This document shows positions 41,998-52,108 of a stretch of DNA of 64,000 bases, piece by piece. Source of the stretch: Burkholderiales bacterium (GTDB lineage Bacteria > Pseudomonadota > Gammaproteobacteria > Burkholderiales > Burkholderiaceae_E). The stretch spans positions 62,001 to 126,000 of the forward strand of contig QEVL01000014.1 of NCBI GenBank assembly GCA_003577305.1, in the 5' to 3' direction. A program made the translations under genes and the position numbers. Under the pieces are notes generated by a model. It was not told the DNA's origin. It worked only from the letters and a program-made list of their open reading frames with translations, and ran no database searches. Each line of letters opens with the position of its first letter. Within the stretch, counting starts at the first letter, position 1.

Positions 41998-43024
41998 GTC
42001 GGCAGGATTCCGAGCCTCGCATATTGTGCCCCGTTCCACCGCGTTGTCGTCCAGCCCCGCCGGCGCCGGGCTGCGGGCGCCGGCGCGCGCGCGATCCGCG
42101 GGCGCGCGGGCCGCGCGGGCCTATCGCCCGCGGCGCGAGAGCCGCTCGCTGTTCGTCCAGGCGCGGGGCCTGCGCCATCACGTCCGCTGCTGGGAGCCGC
42201 AGCGCGGGCACGCCCGCGGTGCACGCACGGTATTCCTGCTGCACGGCTGGATGGACGTCTCCGCGTCGTTCCAGTTCGTGGTCGACCTGCTGCCGGGCCA
42301 CTGGCGACTGCTCGCTCCCGACTGGCGCGGTTTCGGGCTCACCGAGCGCAGCGGCACCGACGCGTACTGGTTCCCCGACTATCTCGGCGACCTCGACGCG
42401 CTTGTCGATGCGCTCGCGCCCGCGCAGGCGGTCGACCTGATCGGCCACAGCATGGGCGGCAACGTCGCGGCGCTCTATGCCGGCGTGCGCCCGCAGCGCG
42501 TGCGCCGGCTGGTGAATCTCGAAGGCGTGGGCCTGAAGGCCACGCGCCCGGCGCAGGCGCCCGGACGCTATGCGCGCTGGCTCGACGAACTGCGCGACGG
42601 CGCCACGCTGCGCGACTACGCGTCGCGTGACGAGGTCGCCGCGCGACTGATGCGCGGCAATCCGCGCCTGCGCCCCGACTTCGCCGGCTTCCTCGCGCTG
42701 CACTGGGCGCGCGAGAACGCGGCCGGGCGCTTCGAGCTGCTCGCCGATCCGGCCCACCGGATCTCCTCGCCGATCCTCTACCGCGTGCCGGAGGTCGTCG
42801 CCTGCTGGCGGGCGATCACCGCGCCGGTGCTGTGGGTATTGGCCGAGCACACCAGCGAGGCGATGTCGTTCGTTCACGGCGCCGAATACCGCCGCCGGCT
42901 GCAGGCGATCCGTTCGCTGCGCGAGGCGACGGTCGCGGGGGCGGGGCACATGCTGCATCACGACCGCCCCGACGAAGTCGCGCGCCTCGTGGTCGATCAC
43001 CTGGCCACGGCGCCCGCCGCATGA
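41996..43024 (+). CDS. alpha/beta-fold hydrolase
   Basis: Up to 342 residues; the hydrolase domain starts near residue 47 (RESRSLFVQARGLRHHVRCW). Motifs: oxyanion HGWMD, nucleophile serine in GHSMGG, and the terminal histidine in AGHMLHHDRP, with an acid in the LAEHT region. The family covers esterases, haloalkane dehalogenases and C-C hydrolases, so the substrate is open. The N-terminal 45 residues are Ala/Arg-rich without homology and may not be translated: a GTG at 42026 is a plausible true start because a TATAAT box overlaps the ATG. It overlaps the PHP gene by four bases. Confidence 0.82.
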   Translation: MSAGFRASHIVPRSTALSSSPAGAGLRAPARARSAGARAARAYRPRRESRSLFVQARGLRHHVRCWEPQRGHARGARTVFLLHGWMDVSASFQFVVDLLPGHWRLLAPDWRGFGLTERSGTDAYWFPDYLGDLDALVDALAPAQAVDLIGHSMGGNVAALYAGVRPQRVRRLVNLEGVGLKATRPAQAPGRYARWLDELRDGATLRDYASRDEVAARLMRGNPRLRPDFAGFLALHWARENAAGRFELLADPAHRISSPILYRVPEVVACWRAITAPVLWVLAEHTSEAMSFVHGAEYRRRLQAIRSLREATVAGAGHMLHHDRPDEVARLVVDHLATAPAA

Positions 43025-43938
43025 CGCTGCCCGGCGATCCGCTGCGGCTCAACGCCGACCTGCACGCGCATTCGCGCGTCTCCGACGGCGTGCTCGCGCC
43101 GGCCGAGGTCGTGCGCCGTGCGCATGCGCACGGCGTGCAGCTGTTCGCGCTCACCGACCACGACGAGGTCGGCGGGCTGGCCGAAGCGGCCACGGCGGCG
43201 TCAGCGCTCGGGCTCGTCTTCGTGCCGGGCGTGGAGGTGTCGGTCAGCTGGGGCGGCGAGACGATCCACGTGGTCGGGCTGCGCATCGATCCCGGCTGCC
43301 GCGCGCTGTGCGACGGGCTGGCGCGCACGCGCAGCGGCCGCGACGCCCGGGCGCGCGAGATGGCCGAGGACCTGGCGCGCGCCGGCATCGCCGGCGCCTA
43401 CGACGGCGCGCTGCGCTTCGTCGGCAACCCGGCGATGGTGGGGCGTACGCACTTCGCGCGCTACATCGTCGAACTCGGCGTGTGCCGCGACGTGGCCGAA
43501 GTGTTCCAGCGCTACCTGTCCGAAGGAAAGCCGGGCTTCGTCGCGCATCGCTGGGCGAGCCTGGCCGACGCGGTGGACTGGATCCGCGGCGCCGGCGGCA
43601 TCGCGGTGCTCGCGCATCCGGGCCGCTACCGGCTCGACGAGACGGCACTGTGGGCGCTGATCGCCGCGTTTCGCGACGCCGGCGGCGAGGGCATCGAGGT
43701 CGTGAGCGGCTCGCACACGCGCGAGCAGTACCGGCGCTTCGCGCAGGTCGCCCGCGAGTTCGGCCTGCGTGCTTCGCGCGGCTCCGATTTCCACGGGCCC
43801 GCCGAAAGCCGCGTCGAGCTGGGCAGCCTGCCGCCGCTGCCCGAGACGCTGGTGCCGGTGTGGCTCGACTGGCCCGAGGCGGCGCTGGCGGCCTCGCGCG
43901 CGCAGGCCGTGCGCGGCGACGCGGTGGCGCGGGCATGA
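43021..43938 (+). CDS. PHP-domain phosphoesterase (RNase AM / nucleoside bisphosphate phosphatase-like)
   Basis: A 305-residue PHP-family metal phosphoesterase related to E. coli YciV (RNase AM) and to 3',5'-nucleoside bisphosphate phosphatase. The metal-binding motifs NADLHAHSRVSDG, LTDHDEVGG, VPGVEVS, LAHPGRY and SDFHG are complete. Homologues act on 5' ends of RNA or pAp. It is coupled by ATGA overlaps to the hydrolase gene before it and to the YciO-like gene after it; the yciV-yciO pairing is conserved in proteobacteria. Confidence 0.9.
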   Translation: MTLPGDPLRLNADLHAHSRVSDGVLAPAEVVRRAHAHGVQLFALTDHDEVGGLAEAATAASALGLVFVPGVEVSVSWGGETIHVVGLRIDPGCRALCDGLARTRSGRDARAREMAEDLARAGIAGAYDGALRFVGNPAMVGRTHFARYIVELGVCRDVAEVFQRYLSEGKPGFVAHRWASLADAVDWIRGAGGIAVLAHPGRYRLDETALWALIAAFRDAGGEGIEVVSGSHTREQYRRFAQVAREFGLRASRGSDFHGPAESRVELGSLPPLPETLVPVWLDWPEAALAASRAQAVRGDAVARA

Positions 43939-44594
43939 CGCAGCGCTTCACGCTTCACCCGAAGAACCCGCAGGTGCGGTTGCTGCGGCAGGCCGCCGAC
44001 GTGCTGGGCGCCGGCGGGCTGGTGGCGCTGCCCACCGACGCCTGCTACGTGCTCGCCTGCCGGCTGGGCGACAAGGGCGCGGTCGACCGGCTGCGCACGA
44101 TTCGCGGACTCGACGAGCGGCACCTGCTCACGCTGATGTGCCGCGACCTCTCCGAGCTGTCGACCTACGCGAAAGTCGACAGCCGCCAATACCGCTTCCT
44201 GAAGGAGTGGGCGCCCGGCCCCTACACCTTCGTGCTCGACGCGACGAAGGAAGTGCCGCGGCGCCTGTGGAACCCGTCGAGGCGGACGATCGGGTTGCGG
44301 GTGCCCGATGCGGCGGTTGCGCAGGGCCTGCTCGAAGCGCACGGCGAGCCGGTGCTGTGCTCGAGCCTGATCCTGCCGGGCGAGGACGATCCGCTCACCG
44401 ACGCCGACGCGATCGCCGAGCGCCTGTCGCGCCGCATCGAACTGGTGATCGACGCGGGCGGGCAGGGTTTCGTGCCCACCACGGTGATCGACCTCACCGG
44501 GGCGGAGCCCCTGATCGTGCGCCTGGGCTGCGGCAGTGTCCAGGACATGATCGCGCGCGGTGCGCAGGAGTCGGTGCTGCGGGTGCGCTTCTGA
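43935..44594 (+). CDS. Sua5/YciO/YrdC-family protein (YciO-like)
   Basis: A 219-residue protein with the YrdC fold: LVALPTDACYVLACRLGD near the N-terminus, KEWAPGPYTFVLDA, and RRTIGLRVPD. These match YciO rather than the essential TsaC. YciO binds nucleotides and RNA but has little threonylcarbamoyl-AMP synthase activity in E. coli. It is joined to the PHP gene by a four-base overlap. The dedicated TsaC of this organism is presumably elsewhere. Confidence 0.87.
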   Translation: MTQRFTLHPKNPQVRLLRQAADVLGAGGLVALPTDACYVLACRLGDKGAVDRLRTIRGLDERHLLTLMCRDLSELSTYAKVDSRQYRFLKEWAPGPYTFVLDATKEVPRRLWNPSRRTIGLRVPDAAVAQGLLEAHGEPVLCSSLILPGEDDPLTDADAIAERLSRRIELVIDAGGQGFVPTTVIDLTGAEPLIVRLGCGSVQDMIARGAQESVLRVRF

Positions 44595-44633
44595 CGGGCC
44601 GGAGCGGGCGCCGGCCGCAGCGGGTCCGGCTGC

Positions 44634-44639
44634 TACAAT
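44634..44639 (+). promoter_or_regulatory. -10-like TACAAT for the site-2 protease gene
   Basis: TACAAT ends seven bases before the ATG at 44647 and no ribosome site lies between (CGTCGAC), so a leaderless message is predicted, as for the CDF fusion gene. A -35 match was not found. Confidence 0.5.
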
Positions 44640-44646
44640 CGTCGAC

Positions 44647-45306
44647 ATGGACCTGAGCCTTCCGCAGTTGATCGCGGTCTATGCAATTCCGGTGATTTTC
44701 GCGATCACGCTGCACGAGGCGGCGCATGGCTTCGTCGCCGCACGCCTGGGCGATCGCACTGCGCAATCGCTCGGTCGCGTCAGCCTGAATCCGCTGCGCC
44801 ACATCGACCCGATCGGCACGCTGCTGGTGCCGGCGCTCATCCTGTTCGCCAGCAAGGCGGCCGGTGGGGCGATGCTCTTCGGCTGGGCCAGGCCGGTGCC
44901 GATCGTGCCTTCGAACCTGCGCTCGCCGCGCCGCGACATGGGCGTGGTCGCCGCGGCGGGGCCGCTGGCCAACATCGCGATGGCGCTCGGCTGGGCTTTC
45001 GCGCTCGAGCTGATGAGCGTCTTCGGCAGCGACGGCGAATTCCTCCCGCGCATGGCGATTGCCGGCATCTTCGTCAACCTGACGCTGGCGGTGCTCAACC
45101 TGGTGCCGGTGCCGCCGCTCGATGGCGGGCGCATCCTCGTGAGCCTGCTGCCGCTCCGCATGGCCGCGGCGTTCTCGCGGCTCGAACCCTACGGGCTGTT
45201 CATTCTGCTCGCGCTGCTGGCCACCGGCGTGCTGGGCTTCGTCGTCGCGCCGCTGATCGACATCGGGGTCGGCGTGATCGCGGCGCTCTTTTCGCTGTCC
45301 GACTGA
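44647..45306 (+). CDS. M50-family site-2-type membrane metalloprotease
   Basis: A 219-residue integral membrane protein with about five helices. The zinc motif HEAAH is at residues 23-27 in the first helix and the third ligand is in NLVPVPPLDGGR. These are features of the short cytoplasmic-membrane M50B group that lacks PDZ domains and differs from RseP. The substrate is unknown. It lies 10 bases before trpS. Identification of the family is firm. Confidence 0.88.
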   Translation: MDLSLPQLIAVYAIPVIFAITLHEAAHGFVAARLGDRTAQSLGRVSLNPLRHIDPIGTLLVPALILFASKAAGGAMLFGWARPVPIVPSNLRSPRRDMGVVAAAGPLANIAMALGWAFALELMSVFGSDGEFLPRMAIAGIFVNLTLAVLNLVPVPPLDGGRILVSLLPLRMAAAFSRLEPYGLFILLALLATGVLGFVVAPLIDIGVGVIAALFSLSD

Positions 45307-45316
45307 ACGACCGACC

Positions 45317-46519
45317 ATGTTCACCGAACGAGTCGTATCCGGCATGCGCCCGACCGGCGCGCTGCACCTGGGCCACTACCACGGCGCGCTGAAGAACTGG
45401 GTGCGCCTGCAGTCCGAGCACCCCTGCCTGTTCTTCGTGGCCGACTGGCACGCGCTCACCACCCACTACGATTCGCCCGAGATCATCGGCGAAAACGTCT
45501 GGGAGATGGTCATCGACTGGCTGGCCGCGGGCATCGATCCGCAGCAGTCGGTGCTGTTCATCCAGTCGCGCGTGCCCGAGCACGCCGAACTGCACCTGTT
45601 GCTCTCGATGATGACGCCGCTGGGCTGGCTCGAGCGCGTGCCCACCTACAAGGACCAGCAGGAGAAGCTCTCCAGCCGCGACCTCTCCACCTACGGCTTC
45701 CTCGGCTATCCGCTGCTGCAGGCGGCCGACATCCTCATGTACCGCGCGGCCTGGGTGCCGGTGGGCGAAGACCAGGTGCCGCACGTCGAGTTCACGCGCG
45801 AGATCGCGCGCCGCTTCAACCACCTGTTCGGCCGCGAACCGGGCTTCGAGGACAAGGCGCGCGAGGCGGTGAGGAAACTGGGCAGCAAGCGCGCGAAGCT
45901 CTACCAGCAGATGCGCACCCGCTACCAGGAGCAGGGCGACGAGACTGCGCTGGAGCAGGGGCGCGAGCTGCTCGATCAGGCCCAGAACCTGAGCATGGGC
46001 GATCGCGAGCGCCTGTTCGGCTTCCTCGAAGGCAGCGGCCGCATCATCCTGGCCGAGCCGCAGGCGCTGCTCACCGAGGCCTCGCGGATGCCGGGCACCG
46101 ATGGGCAGAAGATGTCCAAGAGCTACGGCAACGCGATCGCGATGCGCGAAGACCCGGAGTCGGTGCGCAGGAAGATCCGCACGATGCCCACCGACCCGGC
46201 GCGCGTGCGGCGCACCGATCCGGGCGAACCCGAACGCTGCCCGGTCTGGCAGTTGCACCTCGTCTATTCCGACGAGGCCACGCGCGAATGGGTGCAGGTC
46301 GGCTGCCGCAGCGCGAGCATCGGCTGCCTCGAATGCAAGCAGCCGGTGATCGACGCGATCCTCGCCGAACAGCAGGCGTTTCGCGAGCGCGCGCAACCCT
46401 ACCTCGACGACCCGAGCCTGCTTCGCAACATCGTCGCCGACGGCTGCGAGCAGGCGCGCAAGATCGCGCAGGAGACGATGCGCGAAGTGCGCGAGGCGAT
46501 GGGGCTCGACTACGACTGA
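45317..46519 (+). CDS. trpS: tryptophan-tRNA ligase
   Basis: A 400-residue class I aminoacyl-tRNA synthetase. The HIGH-type motif reads PTGALHLGHYHGA and the KMSKS loop is GQKMSKSYGN. It is longer than the E. coli enzyme (about 334) because of an insertion and C-terminal extension common in betaproteobacterial TrpS (CRSASIGCLECKQPV, near residue 335). It is convergent with the GGDEF-EAL gene across an 85-base GC-rich gap. Confidence 0.96.
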   Translation: MFTERVVSGMRPTGALHLGHYHGALKNWVRLQSEHPCLFFVADWHALTTHYDSPEIIGENVWEMVIDWLAAGIDPQQSVLFIQSRVPEHAELHLLLSMMTPLGWLERVPTYKDQQEKLSSRDLSTYGFLGYPLLQAADILMYRAAWVPVGEDQVPHVEFTREIARRFNHLFGREPGFEDKAREAVRKLGSKRAKLYQQMRTRYQEQGDETALEQGRELLDQAQNLSMGDRERLFGFLEGSGRIILAEPQALLTEASRMPGTDGQKMSKSYGNAIAMREDPESVRRKIRTMPTDPARVRRTDPGEPERCPVWQLHLVYSDEATREWVQVGCRSASIGCLECKQPVIDAILAEQQAFRERAQPYLDDPSLLRNIVADGCEQARKIAQETMREVREAMGLDYD

Positions 46520-46604
46520 GCCCGTGCGCCGCGGCCTGCGGGCGCGGCGGCCGGGCGCGCGGGGGCGCCGCCGGGGGCGAGTCCCGGCGTCACGCCGCTG
46601 CAGC

Positions 46605-49370
46605 TCACGACACCAGGTGCATGCGGCGCAGCGTCGGCAGCGCCTCGAGGAACTCCTTCAGCTGCTCGAACGGCAGCGGCTCGGCGATCAGCGAACCCTG
46701 CACCCGGTGGCAGTCGAGCGAGCGCAGCCCGCGCAGTTCGGCCGCGGTTTCCACGCCTTCGGCCATCGCCTGCAGCCCGAGCTTTGCCGCCATCGTCGTG
46801 ATTGCCTGCACGATCGCGGCGTTGCCGCGGTCGGCCGGCAGGTCCTGCACGAAGGTGTGGTCGATCTTGATGCCGTCGACCGGCAGGTTCTTCAGGTACG
46901 ACAGCGACGCGTAGCCGGTGCCGAAGTTGTCGATGAACACGCGCACGCCGAGCCGGCGCAATTCGCCGATCAGCGCCACGGTGCGTTCGGGGTTCTCGAT
47001 GAACGCGCTTTCGGTGAGCTCGAGCTGCAGCAGCCGTGCCGGGAAGTCGCGCTCCTGCATCAGCTCGGCCAGCGTCGCGAGGAACCCTTCTTCGGAGAGC
47101 TGGCGCGCCGAGACGTTCACCGAGACGGCCAGGTCGGGCCAGGCCTCGATGCCCAGGCGCATGCGATCGTCGAGCGCGCGCCGGATCACCCACGGACCGA
47201 TCTCGCGAATCAGGTTGCTCTGCTCGGCCGCCGGCAGGAAGCGCTCGGGCAGCAGCAGGCCGAGGGTCGGATGGCGCCAGCGCAGCAGCCCCTCGTAGCC
47301 GATCACCGTGCGCTCGTCGATGTTCATCACCGGCTGATAGTAGAGGTCGACCTCGCCGCGATGGATCGCGGTGGGCAGTTCGGCGGCCAGCTGCAGCCGC
47401 TCGGCACGCTCGTCCGACAGGCCGCCCGCGAAGAAGCGCACGTCGCCGCGGCCTTCGGACTTCACCTGGTACATCGCGCTGTCGGCGCAGCGAATCAGCG
47501 TCTCCGCGTCGCCGGCGTCGTCGGGCGCGAGCGCCACGCCGATGCTCGCCGACAGGAAGTAGGCGCGGTTGGCGAGCACCAGCGGCTTCTCGATCGCCGC
47601 GAGCACGCGCCGTGCGACGCGCTCGATCTCCTCGCGCGCGCCGGGGCGCGCGAGCAGCACGACGAATTCGTCGCCGCCCATGCGGCCGGCGACGTCGTCG
47701 GCGCCCAGCGCCGCGCGCAGCCGGCGGGCGATCTCGATCAGCGCCTGGTCGCCGGCAGCATGGCCCAGCGTGTCGTTGATCAGCTTGTAGCGGTCGAGGT
47801 CGACGTAGAGCAGCGCCGCGCGCTCGCCCGAGTTCAGCCGCGCTTCGAGCTGCTGCAGCAGGAATGCGCGGTTGGGCAGGCCGGTGAGCGCATCGTGCAT
47901 CGAGGCGAGCAGCAGGCGCCGCTCGGCCGTCTTGCGCTGCAGGTACAGCGACAGCGTGCGCGACAGCGTCTCGGCGGCCTGGCCGAGGAACGCCTCGCCG
48001 CGGAACGCGACGGGGCCGAGGAACAGCAGCAGACCGAGCGTGCGCCCCTGCTCGTCGCCGATCGGCGCGAGGAACGCAGCCTTGGCGCCCAGCGCGCCGA
48101 TGCGATAGCGGGTGGCGAACGCCGGATGCGCCTGCAGGTCGGTGATCCAGGCGTGGCGTCCCTCGCGCCAGCACCTGCCCTCGACGCTGTCTTCGCCGGG
48201 GGAGAATTCGGCGGGCAGGTCGGAGACCATGCGGGTGAACGCCGGGTAGCCCCAGCGCTCGCGCGCGGCGAGCCCGCCCTCGGTGCGCACCAGGTGCACG
48301 CCGCCCAGCCAGCCCAGCTTGCCGCACAGCGTGATGATGATCGCCGTGATCACGCGCGCCGGTTCGGTCTGCTCGCGCATGATGCCGGCGACGTCGCCTT
48401 CGATTTCGAGCAGCATCCGCTGCTGCTTCTCGCGCGTGATGTCGCGGCCGGTGCCGCGGTAGCCCGTGAAGCGGCCGGCCTCGTCGAACACCGGATGGCC
48501 GCTCAGCGACAGGTGGTGGACGTTGCCCTGCGGATCGATCTGCCCGAACTCGAAGTTCTCGAACGGCGTGTGCGCCTCGCAGGTCGTGCGGTGGGTGTCC
48601 CAGTCGGGACGCAGGAAGTCGGCCTCGGGCATCTCCCAGCGCCGCCGTCCGATCAGCGCGCGCCGCCACGGACCGAGCACTGCGTCGAGCGAGTCCGACA
48701 GGAACGAGACGCGGTGCTGCGCGTCGGTCTCCCAGACCCAGTCGGAGCTCAGGTGCGTGAGGTCGCGGAACTTCGCTTCGCTGGCCGCGAGCTGCTGCTG
48801 CATCGCGCGCATGCCGGTGATGTCCTGCACGATGCCGGCCACGCGCAGCGTGCGGCCCTGCGCGTCGCGTTCCGGGCGCGCGACGCTGCGGATCCAGGCG
48901 AGCTCGCCACCCGGACGCGCCCAGCGGAACTCGACCCGTGCCTCGCGGCCGTCGCGCAGCGCGCGGCGGTGCGCCTCCTGCCAGCGGGTCCGGTCATCCG
49001 GGTGAATGCGCGACAGGAACGCGGCCGGCGACGGCACCCCGGCGGCCGGGTCGATGCCGAACAGGCGGAATGCCCCGTCGCTCCACTGCAGCGCGTTGCG
49101 GCGCAGATCGTGCACCCAGGAGCCGAGCGCGGCCAGCTGCTCGGCCGCGCGGCGGTGTTCGCCGAGCTCGCGCAGCAGTGCGTCCGAGCCGTCGGCCGCG
49201 TGCTGCGTGCTTCGCAGCATCAGGTAGATGCCGCCCGCTGCGGCGATCGCCAGCAGCGCGGCCGCCGCGAACGCGGCCTGCCGCGGCAGCAGCGACGGCG
49301 CGACCCAGGCAAGCAGCACCAGCAGCGTCGCGAGTCCGAGCGCGGCCACGCAGATGGCGAGACTGCGCAC
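46605..49370 (-). CDS. PAS-GAF-GGDEF-EAL membrane signalling protein
   Basis: A sensor of about 921 residues: two N-terminal membrane helices (about 3-25 and 31-52), two PAS domains (about 75-190 and 200-320; each ends with DITG/DITRE), a GAF domain (about 335-490), GGDEF (about 500-660) and EAL (about 675-920). The GGDEF motif is exact, but the arginine of the inhibitory RxxD site is missing. The EAL signature reads EGL, and the metal motif DDFGTGY is DNFGTGY (near residue 813), so phosphodiesterase activity may be reduced. The start is uncertain: GTG at 49370 avoids the divergent methyltransferase gene; an ATG at 49526 would overlap it. Confidence 0.87.
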   Translation of the reverse strand: MRSLAICVAALGLATLLVLLAWVAPSLLPRQAAFAAAALLAIAAAGGIYLMLRSTQHAADGSDALLRELGEHRRAAEQLAALGSWVHDLRRNALQWSDGAFRLFGIDPAAGVPSPAAFLSRIHPDDRTRWQEAHRRALRDGREARVEFRWARPGGELAWIRSVARPERDAQGRTLRVAGIVQDITGMRAMQQQLAASEAKFRDLTHLSSDWVWETDAQHRVSFLSDSLDAVLGPWRRALIGRRRWEMPEADFLRPDWDTHRTTCEAHTPFENFEFGQIDPQGNVHHLSLSGHPVFDEAGRFTGYRGTGRDITREKQQRMLLEIEGDVAGIMREQTEPARVITAIIITLCGKLGWLGGVHLVRTEGGLAARERWGYPAFTRMVSDLPAEFSPGEDSVEGRCWREGRHAWITDLQAHPAFATRYRIGALGAKAAFLAPIGDEQGRTLGLLLFLGPVAFRGEAFLGQAAETLSRTLSLYLQRKTAERRLLLASMHDALTGLPNRAFLLQQLEARLNSGERAALLYVDLDRYKLINDTLGHAAGDQALIEIARRLRAALGADDVAGRMGGDEFVVLLARPGAREEIERVARRVLAAIEKPLVLANRAYFLSASIGVALAPDDAGDAETLIRCADSAMYQVKSEGRGDVRFFAGGLSDERAERLQLAAELPTAIHRGEVDLYYQPVMNIDERTVIGYEGLLRWRHPTLGLLLPERFLPAAEQSNLIREIGPWVIRRALDDRMRLGIEAWPDLAVSVNVSARQLSEEGFLATLAELMQERDFPARLLQLELTESAFIENPERTVALIGELRRLGVRVFIDNFGTGYASLSYLKNLPVDGIKIDHTFVQDLPADRGNAAIVQAITTMAAKLGLQAMAEGVETAAELRGLRSLDCHRVQGSLIAEPLPFEQLKEFLEALPTLRRMHLVS

Positions 49371-49471
49371 GGGCGGCCGGAAACCCGGCGAGGCGGCCAG
49401 CGGTTCGATCGTCGCTCTCCGGAAGTGATCCGGCGTAATGTAACGGATCGCCCTGCCCGGAGCCGAGGAAT

Positions 49472-50041
49472 ATGTCCACCTTGCCAGCGATCCCGCACCC
49501 TGCCGCGCCTGCGGGGCCGTCGCCATGGGTGCGACGCTGGCTCGCGACGTTGCCGGCGGGCGCGAGCGTGCTCGACTTCGCGGCAGGATCGGGACGGCAT
49601 GCGCTCGAGGCGCGCCGCCTCGGCCTGCGCGCGACTGCGATCGACCGCGAAGCGGCGGGGCTGGCCGCCCTGGGCGAGGACATCGTCACGCGCGTGGCCG
49701 ACCTGGAGCGCGGCGACTGGCCGTTCGGGCACGAGCGCTTCGATGCGGTGGTGGTGGTGAACTACCTGTTTCGCGCGCGCTTCGCACTGCTTGCCGCGCT
49801 GGTCGCGCCCGGCGGCCTGCTCGTCTACGAGACTTTCGCGCAGGGCAACGAGCGCTACGGCAAGCCGTCGAATCCGGCCTTCCTGCTCGCGCCGGGCGAG
49901 CTGCTGCAGCGCTGCCGCAGCGCGGGGCTGGCGGTACTGGGCTACGAGCACGGGCTGCTCGCGCAGCCGCGACCGGCGGTCGTGCAGCGCATCTGTGCGA
50001 CCCGCGCCGCCGGCGCCGAGCCCCTGCGCGCGCTCGGATAG
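49472..50041 (+). CDS. class I SAM-dependent methyltransferase
   Basis: A 189-residue Rossmann-fold methyltransferase. Motif I is VLDFAAGSGRHALEARRLG (residues 33-51), the acidic loop ATAIDRE binds the ribose, and motif II/IV reads DAVVVVNYLFR. It resembles the TehB-like and other small-molecule methyltransferases; the acceptor is unknown. GAGGA lies six bases before the ATG. Its TAG stop is part of the likely -10 box of dapA. Confidence 0.87.
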   Translation: MSTLPAIPHPAAPAGPSPWVRRWLATLPAGASVLDFAAGSGRHALEARRLGLRATAIDREAAGLAALGEDIVTRVADLERGDWPFGHERFDAVVVVNYLFRARFALLAALVAPGGLLVYETFAQGNERYGKPSNPAFLLAPGELLQRCRSAGLAVLGYEHGLLAQPRPAVVQRICATRAAGAEPLRALG

Positions 50042-50044
50042 AAT
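50039..50044 (+). promoter_or_regulatory. dapA -10 box overlapping the upstream stop codon
   Basis: TAGAAT begins with the TAG stop of the methyltransferase gene and lies 24 bases before the dapA ATG, giving a leader of about 18 bases. The pattern repeats that at pyrG. Confidence 0.5.
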
Positions 50045-50068
50045 GCACATTTTTGCAAGCGGCCAGCC

Positions 50069-50947
<879 letters not shown>

Positions 50948-50949
50948 CC

Positions 50950-52101
50950 ATGCAATTGCCTGCGGCTGTCGCGCGCGCGGTGCGCGCCGCCGCGATCCCG
51001 GCGCTCGCTGCCGCGCTGGGTGCGTGCGCGATCAGCGAGAAGATCGACGACGCGAGCCGCATCGAATACAAGTCGGCCACCAAGGGGCCGTCGCTCGACG
51101 TGCCGCCCGACCTCACGCGGCCGGCGACCGACAGCCGCTACACGGTGCCCGAGCGCAGCGCGCGCACCGCCTCGGGCTACGAGAGCGCACGCGCTGCCGG
51201 GAGCGCCGCGCCGTCCGCGGCCGCGAGGGTACTGCCCGGCGTGAAGGGCGCGCACATCGAGCGTGACGGCTCGCAGCGCTGGCTGGTGGTCGACCTGCCG
51301 CCCGAGCGCGTGTGGTCGGTGCTGCGCGACTTCTGGCAGGAAGCAGGTTTCGTGATCAAGTCGGCCTCGCCCGAAACCGGCATCATGGAGACCGACTGGG
51401 CCGAGAACCGCGCGAAGCTGCCCCAGGATTTCATCCGTTCGACGATCGGCCGCGTGTTCGACAGTCTCTATTCCACCGGCGAACGCGACAAGTTCCGTAC
51501 GCGGCTCGAGGCGGACAACGGCAAGACCGAAGTCTTCATCAGCCACCGCGGCATGATCGAGGTCTACACCTCGTCGGCGCGCGAGAACACCGCCTGGCAG
51601 CCGCGGCCGAGCGATCCGGAACTCGAGGCCGAGTTCCTGCGCAGGCTGATGCTGAAGCTGGCCCCGTCGGAGACCGCGCCCACTGCCACGGCGGCCGTCG
51701 GCGCGACCGAGCGTGCGCGGCTCTCCGGCAGCGGCGCCACCCAGGCACTCGAGGTGCAGGAAAGCTTCGAGCGCGCCTGGCGACGCGTCGGGCTGGGGCT
51801 CGACCGCGGGGGCTTCACCGTCGAGGATCGCGATCGCGCGCAAGGCCTGTACTTCGTCCGATACATCGATCCGGAGGTCGAGGGCGGACGCGTCGCCGAG
51901 AAGCCCGGCTTCTTCGCGCGCATTTTCGGATCGTCCAGGGCGCGCCCCGACGCGAGCCAGCAGTTCCGCATTCGCGTGGAGGCCAGCGGTCCCGACAGCA
52001 GCCGCGTGAGCGTGCTCGCCGCCGACGGCAAGCCGGTCGGCGAAGTCGACCAGCGCACTGCCGGGCGCATCCTCGCGCTGCTGCAGGAACAGCTGCGCTG
52101 A
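50950..52101 (+). CDS. bamC: outer membrane assembly lipoprotein BamC
   Basis: A 383-residue lipoprotein of the BAM complex (NlpB/BamC family). A signal sequence ends in a lipobox LGAC with the lipidated cysteine near residue 26. After it come the flexible region (DVPPDLTRPATDSRY) that contacts BamD in characterised homologues and two helix-grip domains (about 100-210 and 265-383). A perfectly spaced AGGAG (50932-50936) favours a TTG at 50944, overlapping the dapA stop as TTGA, over the ATG at 50950; the two differ by two residues. Confidence 0.9.
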   Translation: MQLPAAVARAVRAAAIPALAAALGACAISEKIDDASRIEYKSATKGPSLDVPPDLTRPATDSRYTVPERSARTASGYESARAAGSAAPSAAARVLPGVKGAHIERDGSQRWLVVDLPPERVWSVLRDFWQEAGFVIKSASPETGIMETDWAENRAKLPQDFIRSTIGRVFDSLYSTGERDKFRTRLEADNGKTEVFISHRGMIEVYTSSARENTAWQPRPSDPELEAEFLRRLMLKLAPSETAPTATAAVGATERARLSGSGATQALEVQESFERAWRRVGLGLDRGGFTVEDRDRAQGLYFVRYIDPEVEGGRVAEKPGFFARIFGSSRARPDASQQFRIRVEASGPDSSRVSVLAADGKPVGEVDQRTAGRILALLQEQLR

Positions 52102-52108
52102 TCGCGCG

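Noticed and set aside
49371..49526. Start of the GGDEF-EAL protein at ATG 49526
   Set aside because: It would overlap the divergent methyltransferase start by 55 bases, has no ribosome site, and adds residues that look like antisense of that gene. Not fully excluded.
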